Of a stretch of 53,261 nt of DNA, positions 36,377 to 44,893 are shown piece after piece. The stretch lies in contig RDXV01000020.1 of the NCBI GenBank assembly GCA_004292695.1, forward strand, positions 1-53,261, written 5' to 3'. Numbering within the stretch: position 1 is the first letter of the stretch; every line of letters starts with the position of its first letter. A program made the position numbers and the translations under genes. Under the pieces are notes generated by a model. That model had not been told where the DNA came from. It searched no databases and saw nothing but the letters and a program-made list of their open reading frames with translations. The stretch is from Nostocales cyanobacterium. GTDB taxonomy: Bacteria; Cyanobacteriota; Cyanobacteriia; Cyanobacteriales; Nostocaceae.

Positions 36377-36395
36377 CCCGACAAAAATAGTCGGG
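36377..36395 (+). promoter_or_regulatory. Small hairpin in the thrC leader region
   Basis: CCCGAC-AAAAATA-GTCGGG, a 6-bp GC-rich stem about 75 bp before the thrC start; no T-run follows, so it is not a simple terminator. It could be a leader structure of the thrC transcript; no known riboswitch is recognised. Confidence 0.3.
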
Positions 36396-36467
36396 TATGT
36401 TTGACGGGTATTTTCGGGCGTGTTAGTATTTTTTCAAAGTTAAGGAATATACGGGGAAAGATAGTTT

Positions 36468-37772
36468 ATGACACAGGCAGTAGCAAACTTAAACAAAGCC
36501 AACGCTTCCATCTTAAAAGCACTCAAGTGTAAAGAATGTGGCGCGGAATACGAACTCCAAGCAAGTCATGTTTGTGAGTTGTGTTTTGGGCCTTTGGAAG
36601 TTAAGTATGACTATGATGCTTTGCGTCAGTCTGTAAGTCGAGAAACTATTGAAGCTGGTCCTAATTCAATTTGGCGTTATCGTCACTTCTTACCCGTAGC
36701 TACCGATAACTATATAGATGTGGGAACAGGGATGACTCCTTTACTGCGTTCTCACCGTCTTGCCCGTCGCCTGGGTCTAAAGAAACTTTATATTAAAAAT
36801 GATGCTGTTAATATGCCCACCCTGAGCTTTAAAGATCGGGTTGTATCTGTGGCACTTAGCAGAGCTAGAGAATTAGGTTTTACTACAGTATCCTGTGCTA
36901 GTACCGGCAACTTAGCAAATTCTACAGCGGCGATCGCGGCCTATGCTGGTTTAGATTGTTGTGTATTTATTCCCGCAGATTTGGAAGCTGGTAAAGTATT
37001 AGGTAGTTTAATTTACAGTCCTACCTTAATGGCAGTTAAAGGCAACTACGATCAAGTTAACCGTCTGTGTTCTGAAGTTGCCAATACACATGGTTGGGGT
37101 TTTGTCAACATTAACCTTCGTCCTTATTATTCCGAAGGTTCAAAAACACTAGGTTATGAAGTTGCAGAACAACTAGGATGGGAATTACCAGATCACATCG
37201 TTGCACCTTTAGCTTCTGGTTCATTGTTCACCAAGATTTATAAAGGTTTCAATGAATTTGTAGAAACCGGTTTAGTAGAAGGTAAACAAGTCCGTTTCAG
37301 CGGCGCACAAGCGGAAGGATGTTCACCCATCGCTGAAGCATTCAGAGAAGGTAGAGACTTCATTAAACCAGTTAAACCCAACACTATCGCTAAATCCATC
37401 GCTATTGGTAATCCCGCAGATGGTGTTTATGCTGTAGAAATTGCCCAAAAAACCAACGGTAACATCGAATCTGTAAATGATACAGAAATTATCGAAGGTA
37501 TCAAACTCCTAGCAGAAACTGAAGGTATCTTTACCGAAACCGCAGGTGGTACAACCATTGCTGTACTCAAAAAATTAGTGGAAGCTGGCAAAATTGATCC
37601 AGATGAAACTACCGTTGTTTACATCACAGGTAACGGTTTGAAAACCCAAGAAGCATTACAAGGTTATATCGGTGAACCTTTAACCATTGATGCTAAACTA
37701 GATAGTTTTGAAAGAGCTTTAGAAAGATCCCGCACCTTGGATCGCCTAGAATGGCAACAAGTTTTAGTTTAA
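36468..37772 (+). CDS. thrC: Threonine synthase
   Basis: A 434-aa PLP fold-type II enzyme that converts O-phosphohomoserine to threonine. A zinc-ribbon-like N-terminus has C21, C24, C36 and C39 (CKECG and CELC). PLP lysine is K122 in PTLSFKDRVVSVALS; CASTGNLANSTAA forms the phosphate-binding loop and TGNGLKTQEAL is typical near the C-terminus. An overlapping frame at 36347 is a shadow. Its flanks are two MoaD/ThiS-like genes. Confidence 0.95.
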   Translation: MTQAVANLNKANASILKALKCKECGAEYELQASHVCELCFGPLEVKYDYDALRQSVSRETIEAGPNSIWRYRHFLPVATDNYIDVGTGMTPLLRSHRLARRLGLKKLYIKNDAVNMPTLSFKDRVVSVALSRARELGFTTVSCASTGNLANSTAAIAAYAGLDCCVFIPADLEAGKVLGSLIYSPTLMAVKGNYDQVNRLCSEVANTHGWGFVNINLRPYYSEGSKTLGYEVAEQLGWELPDHIVAPLASGSLFTKIYKGFNEFVETGLVEGKQVRFSGAQAEGCSPIAEAFREGRDFIKPVKPNTIAKSIAIGNPADGVYAVEIAQKTNGNIESVNDTEIIEGIKLLAETEGIFTETAGGTTIAVLKKLVEAGKIDPDETTVVYITGNGLKTQEALQGYIGEPLTIDAKLDSFERALERSRTLDRLEWQQVLV

Positions 37773-37813
37773 ATTCTGTCCTTGGTAACGTAAAATTGAA
37801 CCACTGACTTGAG

Positions 37814-37836
37814 GGGGTTTAGCATTGCTGAACCCC
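37814..37836. repeat. GGGGTTTAGCATTGCTGAACCCC hairpin repeat, copy 2
   Basis: Near-perfect dyad between thrC and the second MoaD-like gene, matching 21480-21502. It may weaken read-through between the two genes, or act as an RNA-processing or terminator element. Confidence 0.65.
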
Positions 37837-37881
37837 TATAAATTCCTTCACACTTAAAAAGTAAAGACTCACCTAGAAATC

Positions 37882-38157
37882 ATGGCCGTTAAAGTTTTAA
37901 TTCCTACCGCTCTGCAAAAATACACAAACAACCAAGCTACTTTAGAATGTAGTGGTAGTAATGTTTCTGAATTGTTAGATTCTTTAGAAACAGCTTGTCC
38001 TGGAATTAAAGAAAGAATCTGTGACGAAGCTGGTAAACCCCGTCGTTTCCTGAATATCTACGTTAACAGCGAAGATATCCGTTTCTTGGAAAATACAGAA
38101 ACTGCCTTAAATGATGGCGATGAAGTGAGTATTGTTCCTGCTGTAGCAGGTGGTTAA
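37882..38157 (+). CDS. MoaD/ThiS-family ubiquitin-like sulfur carrier 2
   Basis: A 91-aa beta-grasp protein: [20 protein letters not shown] at the start, [13 protein letters not shown] at the end. It has two cysteines (ECSG, ACPG) plus one near ERICDEAG. Only loosely similar to the other carrier (shared LNDGDEV.I.P...GG). Members of this group are found next to thrC or with PLP sulfhydrylases; CysO and HcyS work that way. The start has a weak purine-rich AAAGTAAAGA about 15 nt upstream. Confidence 0.86.
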   Translation: MAVKVLIPTALQKYTNNQATLECSGSNVSELLDSLETACPGIKERICDEAGKPRRFLNIYVNSEDIRFLENTETALNDGDEVSIVPAVAGG

Positions 38158-38234
38158 TTCAGTTAACAGTTAACAGTTATCAGTGAAAAATTGATTAACG
38201 AAAAAAATGGGTTTAGCAGTTTGCTTCCACACCC

Positions 38235-38370
38235 GCCAGAGAATAAATTCTCTGTCTAATAAATTAAGTCCGTTAAAACGGACTAAGAAATTTTCTGAGT
38301 GTTTAGTCATCTTTAGATGACTTTTACTATTAGACTGGGAATTAATTCCCAGTTGGGTTATCTGTTTTAC
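38235..38370. repeat. 136-bp multi-palindrome repeat, copy 1
   Basis: Four dyads in a row: AGAGAATAAATTCTCT, GTCCGTTAAAACGGAC, TCATCTTTAGATGA and CTGGGAATTAATTCCCAG. Any transcript would fold as a row of four hairpins. No coding frame. Confidence 0.88.
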
Positions 38371-38375
38371 GTTAA

Positions 38376-38511
38376 GCCAGAGAATAAATTCTCTGCCTCA
38401 TAGATTAAGTCCGTTAAAACGGACTAAGAAATTTTTTTAGTGTTTAGTCATCTTTAGATGACTTTTGCTATTAGACTGGGAATTAATTCCCAGTTGGGTT
38501 ATCGGTTTTAC
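38376..38511. repeat. 136-bp multi-palindrome repeat, copy 2
   Basis: Tandem copy after a 5-bp spacer, differing at only a few positions; substitutions lie mostly between, not in, the palindromes. Confidence 0.88.
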
Positions 38512-38533
38512 TGTTAAACCCCTACATATTTAC

Positions 38534-38581
38534 GACTCCTTGATCTCCTGACTCCTTGATCTCCTGACTCCTTGATCTCCT
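38534..38581. repeat. 16-bp unit repeated three times
   Basis: Three exact copies of GACTCCTTGATCTCCT ending just at the stop codon of the PfkB kinase gene. With the multi-palindrome repeats it accounts for nearly all of 38158-38582. Confidence 0.88.
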
Positions 38582-38582
38582 A

Positions 38583-39572
38583 CTAATCTGTTAATAAGGC
38601 TTTTAACTCTTGGGTTGTTAATCTTGGTCCGTAGGTGGTGACAATTTGAGAAGCTGATTTAGAAGCTAATGTACCCGCAGCTTCGTAAGTCATACCGTGA
38701 GTTATTCCATAGAGAAAAGCACCTGCATACATATCACCTGCACCAACTGTATCTATCGCTTTGACTTGGGGTGCAGGAATTTCAATGATATTTTCCCCAT
38801 CAAAAATAACCGAACCTTTCGCACCGCGAGTAATTGCAAATGCTTTACTCAATATTTTTAATTTGTCTATTGCTACCTGGAAATCTTCAGTTTCTGCTAA
38901 ACCTAACGCTTCACTTTCATTAGCAAAAATGAAGTCTAAACCGTTTCCAATCATGTCTAATAAACCATCTTTGAAAAACTTTACCATGTTGTAGTCAGAT
39001 AGAGACATGGTGGTTTTTACTCCTGCATTTTTGGCGATATCTCTAGCTTTGATTGCTGCTTCTTTTGCTGTGGGAGATGTGACTAAATAACCTTCAATGT
39101 ATAAATATTCTGAATTGGCGATCGCGTCGGGAACTAATTCATTGATAGAAAGTTCTCCCGTAATTCCTAAAAATGTATTCATTGTCCGATCTGCATCAGG
39201 AGTTACTAATACTAAACATTTACCTGTAATTCCTGATTGTAAATCAGCATCTTTTAAATTTGTATCTACCTGACAATTTAGTAAATCTTGAATGTAAAAA
39301 TGCCCAAATTCATCATTAGCAACTTTACAGGAATAAAAACTTTTTCCTCCTAATTGACTAATTGCTACAATTGTGTTAGCGGCTGAACCTCCACAGCTTT
39401 TATGACAATCAAAACTTTGCAGATTTTCCAAGATCAGATTTTGAGTTTCTTCATCTAGGAGAGTCATCACACCTTTATCAATATTCAGCTTTTGTAGTAA
39501 ATCTGGAGATACTTCATATTCAATATCTACCAAAGCATTACCCACACCGTAAACATCATATTTCCTACCCAT
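38583..39572 (-). CDS. PfkB-family kinase, probable adenosine kinase
   Basis: A 329-aa ribokinase-fold enzyme. N-terminal GNALVDIEYEVS and the GGSAANTIVAISQLGG stretch fit the substrate-binding side; DTVGAGDMYAGAFLYG gives the ATP/anion hole with catalytic D280. FDCHKSCGGSA and the MTLLDEE stretch are like the group usually named adenosine kinase in cyanobacteria, but fructokinase or another PfkB sugar kinase is possible. Upstream region of 451 bp has no other gene. Confidence 0.85.
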   Translation of the reverse strand: MGRKYDVYGVGNALVDIEYEVSPDLLQKLNIDKGVMTLLDEETQNLILENLQSFDCHKSCGGSAANTIVAISQLGGKSFYSCKVANDEFGHFYIQDLLNCQVDTNLKDADLQSGITGKCLVLVTPDADRTMNTFLGITGELSINELVPDAIANSEYLYIEGYLVTSPTAKEAAIKARDIAKNAGVKTTMSLSDYNMVKFFKDGLLDMIGNGLDFIFANESEALGLAETEDFQVAIDKLKILSKAFAITRGAKGSVIFDGENIIEIPAPQVKAIDTVGAGDMYAGAFLYGITHGMTYEAAGTLASKSASQIVTTYGPRLTTQELKALLTD

Positions 39573-40023
39573 TGTTAGCTCCTAGAATCAATTTTATTTT
39601 AATCGCACAAAATTGATAATAACAGATACAGCAACTTTCAGCTATCAGCGATCAGCTTGAAAATCCTTTTGGTGTCAGGTTTTGTGATCTAAATTTGTAC
39701 ATCTTTCATGTCGCAACTGCTGTATACACCAAATCCTCAAAATACTCCTCAATTTAACTCAATCTGCGTTTATCTGCGTTCAATCTTTGCTGTCATTCCT
39801 AATTATTTTTGATAGTATTTAAAACCGGATCAAAAACTTGATAAAATTATCTTTTAGGATCATTAAAAATTGAGAATTATGTATTTTTGACTATACTTAA
39901 TAAGTATTAAATATTAGTAAATGTTAGGTTATAAATTAACAGATTCTATAATTTATCAAAAATATGAGTAATAGCTATGTCAAAATAAAAGTGATTGACT
40001 TAGATAAAGGATTGATGTGAAAA
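39573..40023. other. Intergenic region between PfkB kinase and DUF2996 genes
   Basis: 451 bp between divergent genes, strongly AT-rich in 39790-40010. Contains one AATCTGCGTTTATCTGCGTT dispersed repeat (39761-39780, inverted relative to the AACGCAGATAAACGC copies). No tRNA, ORF or clear promoter was identified. Confidence 0.5.
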
Positions 40024-40458
40024 ATGGCAGAAGAAACCAAGCAAACACCAGAGACTAAACCAGCGGCCAAGAAAGAAAAACCCCCTGCTGTGGAAGATAA
40101 ACCCTTTGAAGAGTTTATGCAGCAGCATTTTTTACCCGCTTTACAAGAGGCGATCGCCAAGGAAGGAGTAAAAGACGCGAATATCTCCTTTACCAAACAG
40201 AAATACCCCATAATTGGTTTTGAATCTGCTGAAGAATGCTGGCAAGTTGTCGGTAGTTGGCAAAATGGACAGCGTAAATTTAACGTTTATTTCCCTGATG
40301 CAGATATCCAAGGAAAAAAGGGATTTTCCTGTCATGAAGGTAAAAAACCCAGCACTCTAGAGTCATTCCTCATTGATGAGCGCAAAACTACCCTTGAGTT
40401 ATTAGTAACTCGTCTATTATACCGTTTAAACGGTCAAAAATGGTTAGGTAGAAATTAA
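40024..40458 (+). CDS. DUF2996 protein (LPA3-like)
   Basis: A 144-aa protein with a charged Lys/Pro/Glu N-terminus (~1-28, ETKPAAKKEKPPAVEDKP) and a compact domain: FEEFMQQHFLPALQEAIAKE, then QVVGSWQNGQRKFNVYFPDA and a helical end. It matches DUF2996, shared by cyanobacteria and plastids, where LPA3 is needed for photosystem II accumulation. A PSII-assembly role is inference from the plant member. Start has AGGA 12 nt upstream. Confidence 0.85.
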   Translation: MAEETKQTPETKPAAKKEKPPAVEDKPFEEFMQQHFLPALQEAIAKEGVKDANISFTKQKYPIIGFESAEECWQVVGSWQNGQRKFNVYFPDADIQGKKGFSCHEGKKPSTLESFLIDERKTTLELLVTRLLYRLNGQKWLGRN

Positions 40459-40514
40459 TCATTGGGCATAGGGCATGGGGCATTGGGCATTGGTACTTAG
40501 TAGTTAGTTTTTCC

Positions 40515-40763
40515 CTATTCCCTATTCCCTATTCCCTTCCTAAAGCGCAAATTCTGTTCATATTCATCTACCATACCTGGAATTAAGGCCAAATCTACCA
40601 ATTGTCCAACATAGAAGAATCCCAAAGTAAAAAACCAAAGTAACCCTGTGCCAATTTTGCCGTTATAAAGGCGATGTAGCCCGGCAAAACCCAAGAAACC
40701 AGCAGCACATAGGATATATGAAGCAATTATACGCTCTTGATGAGTATTTTTTTCTGTGTTCAT
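40515..40763 (-). CDS. TM2-domain protein
   Basis: An 82-aa membrane protein: two hydrophobic helices (~13-30 and ~38-58) separated by the TM2 turn GLHRLYNGKIGTGLLWFFT, where the usual D-rich turn is changed to LHRLY. Ends in a polar tail (EYEQNLRFRKG). Role unknown. Between converging repeats (40460-40538) and the acsF upstream region. Confidence 0.82.
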   Translation of the reverse strand: MNTEKNTHQERIIASYILCAAGFLGFAGLHRLYNGKIGTGLLWFFTLGFFYVGQLVDLALIPGMVDEYEQNLRFRKGIGNRE

Positions 40764-41073
40764 AGCTTTCTGTAAATCAAGCGTTTATGCTAGTTTTTTA
40801 AAATGCAATTACAATTATATGTGTTAAACTTCAAGACTTTCAGTGGCAGTTGGAATCTAGAATCTTAGTTAATTACCTATTTTCCGAGGCAAATTCCGTA
40901 ACTGTTAAAGATTTGTTGCAACTCTTAATGTTTTATTCTGAATTTACTACCAACAGCTTGCTACACTGGATTTCATACAAATGTAATTATTGTCCTTAGC
41001 TGCACCTTGTGAGAGCATAAATTTAGCTGTCTGGTGTAATCAAACATAAGAAAGACAAAAGAGCAATTAACAG
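40764..41073. other. acsF upstream region
   Basis: 310 bp between divergent TM2 and acsF genes. No ORF or RNA gene was seen. The sequence shortly before acsF is purine-rich (AAGAAAGACAAAAGAG) but lacks a clean Shine-Dalgarno match. Regulation of acsF by light or oxygen cannot be read from it. Confidence 0.4.
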
Positions 41074-42150
41074 ATGGTAGATTCCCTCAAAAAACCAGGC
41101 TTTGAAGAAATGCGTCCTGGGGTGAAAGTCCCCTCTAAGGAAACCCTTTTAACACCCCGGTTTTACACAACAGATTTTGACGAAATGGCGCGGATGGATA
41201 TTTCCGTCAACGAAGACGAGTTAAAAGCCATCCTCGAAGAATTTCGCATTGACTACAACCGCCATCACTTTGTCCGGGATGCTGAATTTGAACAGTCCTG
41301 GGATCATATTGATGGGGAAACTCGTCAGTTGTTCATTGAATTTCTGGAGCGTTCTTGTACCGCTGAGTTTTCCGGTTTCTTGCTTTACAAAGAACTAGGC
41401 CGCCGCTTAAAAGATAAAAGCCCTGTTTTGGCAGAGTGTTTTAACCTGATGTCACGGGATGAAGCCCGTCATGCTGGGTTCTTAAACAAAGCAATGTCAG
41501 ACTTTAATCTATCCTTAGATTTAGGGTTTTTAACTAAGAGCCGCAGTTACACCTTCTTTAAACCTAAATTTATCTTCTACGCTACTTATCTTTCTGAAAA
41601 GATTGGTTATTGGCGTTATATCACCATTTATCGTCATTTAGAACAACATCCTGAAGATAGAATTTACCCAATTTTCCGCTTCTTTGAAAATTGGTGTCAG
41701 GATGAAAACCGTCATGGTGACTTCTTTGACGCAATTATGAGAGCGCAACCCCAAATGCTCAACGACTGGAGAGCAAAACTTTGGAGTCGCTTCTTCCTGT
41801 TGTCAGTATTTGGTACCATGTATCTAAATGATATTCAGCGTAAAGATTTTTATGCTACTCTCGGTTTAGATGCGCGTGAGTATGACATTCTTGTAATTAA
41901 GAAAACCAATGAAACAGCGGGACGTGTTTTCCCTGTGATGTTGAATGTTGATCATCCATCATTCTACGAACGCTTGGATATTTGCGTTAGAAATAACGAG
42001 AAATTGAGAGAGATTTCTAACTCTAATAGTCCTAAATTCTTGCAATTCTTCCAAAAACTGCCAATTTACATTTCTCATGGTTGGCAATTCTTGAACTTGT
42101 ATTTAATGAAACCCCTTGATGCTGCTTCTGCACATGGTCAAGTTAGATAA
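41074..42150 (+). CDS. acsF: Mg-protoporphyrin IX monomethyl ester oxidative cyclase
   Basis: A 358-aa diiron enzyme that forms the fifth ring of chlorophyll, using O2. Diiron ligand motifs are clear: E-x-x-H in RDEARHAGF and DENRHGDFF, with [13 protein letters not shown] supplying another Glu. [20 protein letters not shown] is a typical N-terminus. Length is as expected for AcsF (ChlA). Only one copy is in this window, so whether this is the aerobic (ChlAI) or low-oxygen (ChlAII) form is not certain; no ho2/hemN neighbours are seen, which favours the aerobic form. Confidence 0.95.
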   Translation: MVDSLKKPGFEEMRPGVKVPSKETLLTPRFYTTDFDEMARMDISVNEDELKAILEEFRIDYNRHHFVRDAEFEQSWDHIDGETRQLFIEFLERSCTAEFSGFLLYKELGRRLKDKSPVLAECFNLMSRDEARHAGFLNKAMSDFNLSLDLGFLTKSRSYTFFKPKFIFYATYLSEKIGYWRYITIYRHLEQHPEDRIYPIFRFFENWCQDENRHGDFFDAIMRAQPQMLNDWRAKLWSRFFLLSVFGTMYLNDIQRKDFYATLGLDAREYDILVIKKTNETAGRVFPVMLNVDHPSFYERLDICVRNNEKLREISNSNSPKFLQFFQKLPIYISHGWQFLNLYLMKPLDAASAHGQVR

Positions 42151-42184
42151 TTGAAGTTCAATCTTTAATCTTTAGAAAGTATAG

Positions 42185-42216
42185 GTGGTTCTGAGTATAT
42201 CAGAGCCACTTTTTTA
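42185..42216 (+). terminator. Rho-independent terminator of acsF
   Basis: TGGTTCTGA-loop-TCAGAGCCA (42186-42208) followed by CTTTTTTAT: a 9-bp stem with one G-U pair and a T-tract, 35 nt after the acsF stop. Good terminator form. Confidence 0.82.
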
Positions 42217-42223
42217 TATGATT

Positions 42224-42565
42224 CTAAAGTGGTAAACGTCCGGTAATAAACATTTTATAACCTCCTGATAAGAGGGTTAATGAGAGGAAAAATTGCCAGA
42301 GAGTGGTAGGTTTGAGGATAGCGCGACTGCTGAGAAATACTAGGATAATTCCCATAACTACGGGTATCCAACCCAATTCTTTCATACCTCTGGGGAAGAA
42401 AATTAACATCATTACGCCTATGGTAAGTGCAAGGATAGATGTATCTGCTGCTATTCCGCGCCACTAATAGGGATAAACGTTAGTAGTAAAAATAATATTT
42501 TGTCCTACAAAGTAGATGCCTAATATCAGCAAGCCAAAGCCGATAATTCGTAAGATAAAGCCCAT
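42224..42565 (-). pseudogene. Small membrane-protein gene interrupted by an amber codon
   Basis: Read from ATG 42565, the frame gives a 113-residue hydrophobic protein (MGFILRIIGFGLLILGIYFV ... SGGYKMFITGRLPL) with three to four helices, but codon 34 is TAG (42464-42466), between NVYPY and WRGIAADTS. The two parts read on in the same frame with no indel, so one base change (a TGG Trp codon is likeliest) would restore it. I recall full-length cyanobacterial proteins of this type with WW at that point. Either recent loss, a sequence error, or restart at a downstream Met (42412). Confidence 0.7.
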
Positions 42566-42650
42566 GATTATTTGAGTTTACGAGTTTGGCTATAATTTAG
42601 CACATACTTACTGGGAATAGGGGTCTTGTTACATTAGTATAAAAAGTGTT

Positions 42651-42695
42651 TTTTGTCTGAATTGGGATTTTCAGGATTTTAGGATTTACAGGATG
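42651..42695 (+). repeat. Dispersed TTTTGTCTGAATCAGGAT repeat, copy C
   Basis: Reads TTTTGTCTGAATTGGGATTT with a few differences from copies A and B, then the same AGGATTTACAGGATG end. It marks the left edge of the defence-like island. Confidence 0.8.
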
Positions 42696-42723
42696 GGGAT
42701 TTTATGAGTCAAAAGGAAGATAT

Positions 42724-42879
42724 TTAAGGTTCTAAATTTAACAAATTACTGAGAAAATGAATTAGGTTTTGAATAGCTGGAATTTCAGCAGTTTTATCAC
42801 TAACCCATTTATCAGCCTTAATACTAACTGTATTAGTAAAACCGGGTTTAAGGACACTAACAATTGTGGCAACTAAAGC
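42724..42879 (-). pseudogene. Detached 3' end of the TOPRIM gene
   Basis: Past the TAG at 42873-42875, the neighbouring frame continues to TAA (42724-42726) with about 50 residues (ALVATIVSVLKPGFTNTVSI, ADKW...LIHFLSNLL). These look like a natural C-terminus of the DUF3226-like protein. Adding one base in the T-run at 42880-42883 (an A-run on the coding strand) joins them to the upstream frame after REK, for a 260-aa protein. Confidence 0.65.
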
Positions 42880-43505
42880 TTTTCTCTATCAAAAGGTTTC
42901 CATTTTAAATCCTTTTGCTTTCTATTTTCTTCAGAAAATTTATCTATATATTCTCTTGCTCGTTGCATATATTCAGGATAAACTAAATCACCACAATCAC
43001 ATATCAAATTTTCTAAAACACCTTGTTGAATATTATCAGGTAATATGTAAATTCCTAATTTGGGTGAACCTTCTATAAAATTACCAGTTGAATTGACCTT
43101 ATTAGGGAATTTAGGTAAATCTTCTTTTAAACCATGATAATATTCTTCTGCTACTTGATCAGGTGTCTTTTTATCAGCATCAGCTATAACTGCAAAAGCA
43201 AAAAGATCATTTTCATAATCTATATTAGACAATTTTAATTTTAACTTTTCAATTAATTTAGTTCCTTCACCTACATATAGAGCAATTGAAAAATTTTCAT
43301 TATATAATATTGTCGGCATATCCATTCTTTTATATAAATTTTCCCCTTTGGGATAAGTAGGGATAAATTTGCGCCAAAAACTATCTAATTTTGATTCTTC
43401 TCCCGTAAATTCAGAAAATTTGAATAATTTACATAAAATCTTAGCAATAAAAGCCTGATCATGATTTCCCTCAACACCAATTAAAACATATTTTTTATTC
43501 ACCAA
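42873..43505 (-). CDS. TOPRIM-type (DUF3226-like) protein, partner of the AAA ATPase; truncated by frameshift
   Basis: 210 aa as read. TOPRIM residues are visible: E12 with D16 in GVEGNHDQAFI and D109-A-D111 in VIADADKKTPDQ. GIYILPDN...GVLENLICD agrees with DUF3226. OLD-family nucleases use the same Glu and DxD to bind metal. The start overlaps the stop of the ATPase gene by 7 nt, so both are made together. The frame ends at a TAG just after FDREKL, but the family-like C-terminus continues in the next frame (42724-42879), so the gene is probably frameshifted or the read has a homopolymer error. Confidence 0.78.
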   Translation of the reverse strand: MVNKKYVLIGVEGNHDQAFIAKILCKLFKFSEFTGEESKLDSFWRKFIPTYPKGENLYKRMDMPTILYNENFSIALYVGEGTKLIEKLKLKLSNIDYENDLFAFAVIADADKKTPDQVAEEYYHGLKEDLPKFPNKVNSTGNFIEGSPKLGIYILPDNIQQGVLENLICDCGDLVYPEYMQRAREYIDKFSEENRKQKDLKWKPFDREKL

Positions 43506-44644
43506 CGTACCTCCTCCCCTAATTCTTGTCTTAAACGTCTTAACCTATGTCCATCATGTCTAACTACTCTCGTTTTTTCTTCCTTGGGTTCTAAACGATA
43601 AAGCACTAAATCTGAATCTGATTCAGTTACTTCTAATAAAGCATCAACAGCTTCCAAACTATGGGTAGTAGCAAATAATTGTACATCCATTTCTTGACAC
43701 CATTTAACCAACCAGTGAAAAGAATTTTGTAAAGCTTCTGTGTGAATAGTTGACTCTAATTCATCAATTAAAAGAATACCACCTTTAACACTAGCTAGTT
43801 TTAAAGCTATATGTAATAAGCGACGAATACCATCACCAAAACTACTCACTGGTGCAAGTCCCAATTTTTGATGTTGAATATATATATTAAATGTAGATGT
43901 AGATTGTGGTGGTAATAAAATTTCTATATCTAAGATATTGTTATCTATGTTTTGAAGTAATTTCAGTACATCTACTTTAAAGTTTTTAAATCTTGCATCT
44001 GAAAATAACCGAAATTGTGATTCAAAACGGTGAGATACAGGTGTAACTGTGGATGTATGTAAGCTTAGGTGTGGGTCTCTTTTTTTAGATGTAAAAGGAA
44101 AAACTTCATTTTCCCATAATTGGAAAGTTTCTATAAAATGAGGAGAATTATCAAACAACGGTAATGGTAATTGTTTTGTATATACTTCTATTTTAAAGTC
44201 AATTCCTTTTCTTAATCCTGGTGAATCATCATCAATTTCAAGATTTATAATATTAATAGAATTACTTCTTTTTGTCTTTGTAGATAACGCTATTCCTTCC
44301 ATTTGCTCATAACTAGCTTTTAATTGCGTGATAAAATAATCACCATCACTCGATATCAGAATATTTGGTTTATTAATTTCTGGATTTATAGGTTCAGCAT
44401 AGCGTGTAAACAACCATTTTAAAGCATCCATTGGATCTTGTCTACTTTCTGATGATCTTTGAAGTGCTGTACTAAACCAGACTTTAATATCTAATGGGTG
44501 ACAATAAATCTCTAATGCTTCTAAAACACTGGTTTTACCTGAGTTATTAATACCAACAAGCAGGTTAATACGTCCAAGATCCTTTAGTTCTAAATCTCGA
44601 AGTCCTCTAAACTGATGAATTGTAATACTATCTAAACTTTTCAT
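43499..44644 (-). CDS. AAA/ABC-type ATPase, OLD/PARIS-like
   Basis: 381 aa. SMC-like head ATPase: Walker A G31-S39 (GINNSGKTS), signature-like SSFGDGIRRLL (266-276), Walker B LLIDELES (D293, E294) and switch TTHS (H327). The middle (~60-250) is a variable insertion. FRGLRDLELKDLGRINLLVG is the usual opening of this group. Coupled with a TOPRIM gene, as in split OLD-like systems and PARIS (AriA/AriB), which block phage infection. The TOPRIM here is DUF3226-like, not DUF4435, so it is a relative rather than a certain PARIS. Confidence 0.85.
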   Translation of the reverse strand: MKSLDSITIHQFRGLRDLELKDLGRINLLVGINNSGKTSVLEALEIYCHPLDIKVWFSTALQRSSESRQDPMDALKWLFTRYAEPINPEINKPNILISSDGDYFITQLKASYEQMEGIALSTKTKRSNSINIINLEIDDDSPGLRKGIDFKIEVYTKQLPLPLFDNSPHFIETFQLWENEVFPFTSKKRDPHLSLHTSTVTPVSHRFESQFRLFSDARFKNFKVDVLKLLQNIDNNILDIEILLPPQSTSTFNIYIQHQKLGLAPVSSFGDGIRRLLHIALKLASVKGGILLIDELESTIHTEALQNSFHWLVKWCQEMDVQLFATTHSLEAVDALLEVTESDSDLVLYRLEPKEEKTRVVRHDGHRLRRLRQELGEEVRW

Positions 44645-44718
44645 AGGTTTAGTTTACAGTAAGATGTCTATTAATGGATAGAACTTTAAATTACATGAAA
44701 GTTTAGAAAATTTCGATA

Positions 44719-44780
44719 GATAAGATACCCTAACTCTTTTTTCATCCTATCAAAAAATGATCAATTAATCTCGGAGTTTT
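44719..44780. repeat. Degenerate copy of the AGATCCCC hairpin repeat
   Basis: Central text TTTTCATCCTATCAAAAAAT and TTAATCTC matches 47715-47745 (TTTTCATCCTCTCAAAAAAT) but the GGGGATCT end has decayed. Located in the upstream region of the ATPase gene. Confidence 0.5.
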
Positions 44781-44893
44781 AGGAAATTAGAATATAAATG
44801 TATAAAACATGACATGATTTGCGGTTTGGTTCTGGCAAGGTTGAATGTTAAATAATTTTCATCATGTTGTTATACCCTTCCCTGGATAGTATT

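Noticed and set aside
38235-38511. CRISPR-like array
   Set aside because: Only two units with a 5-bp spacer, each made of different palindromes; no unique spacers and no cas genes.
42255-42464. 69-codon frame overlapping the broken membrane-protein gene
   Set aside because: Out of frame with the hydrophobic sequence on both sides of the amber codon; charged, non-membrane translation.
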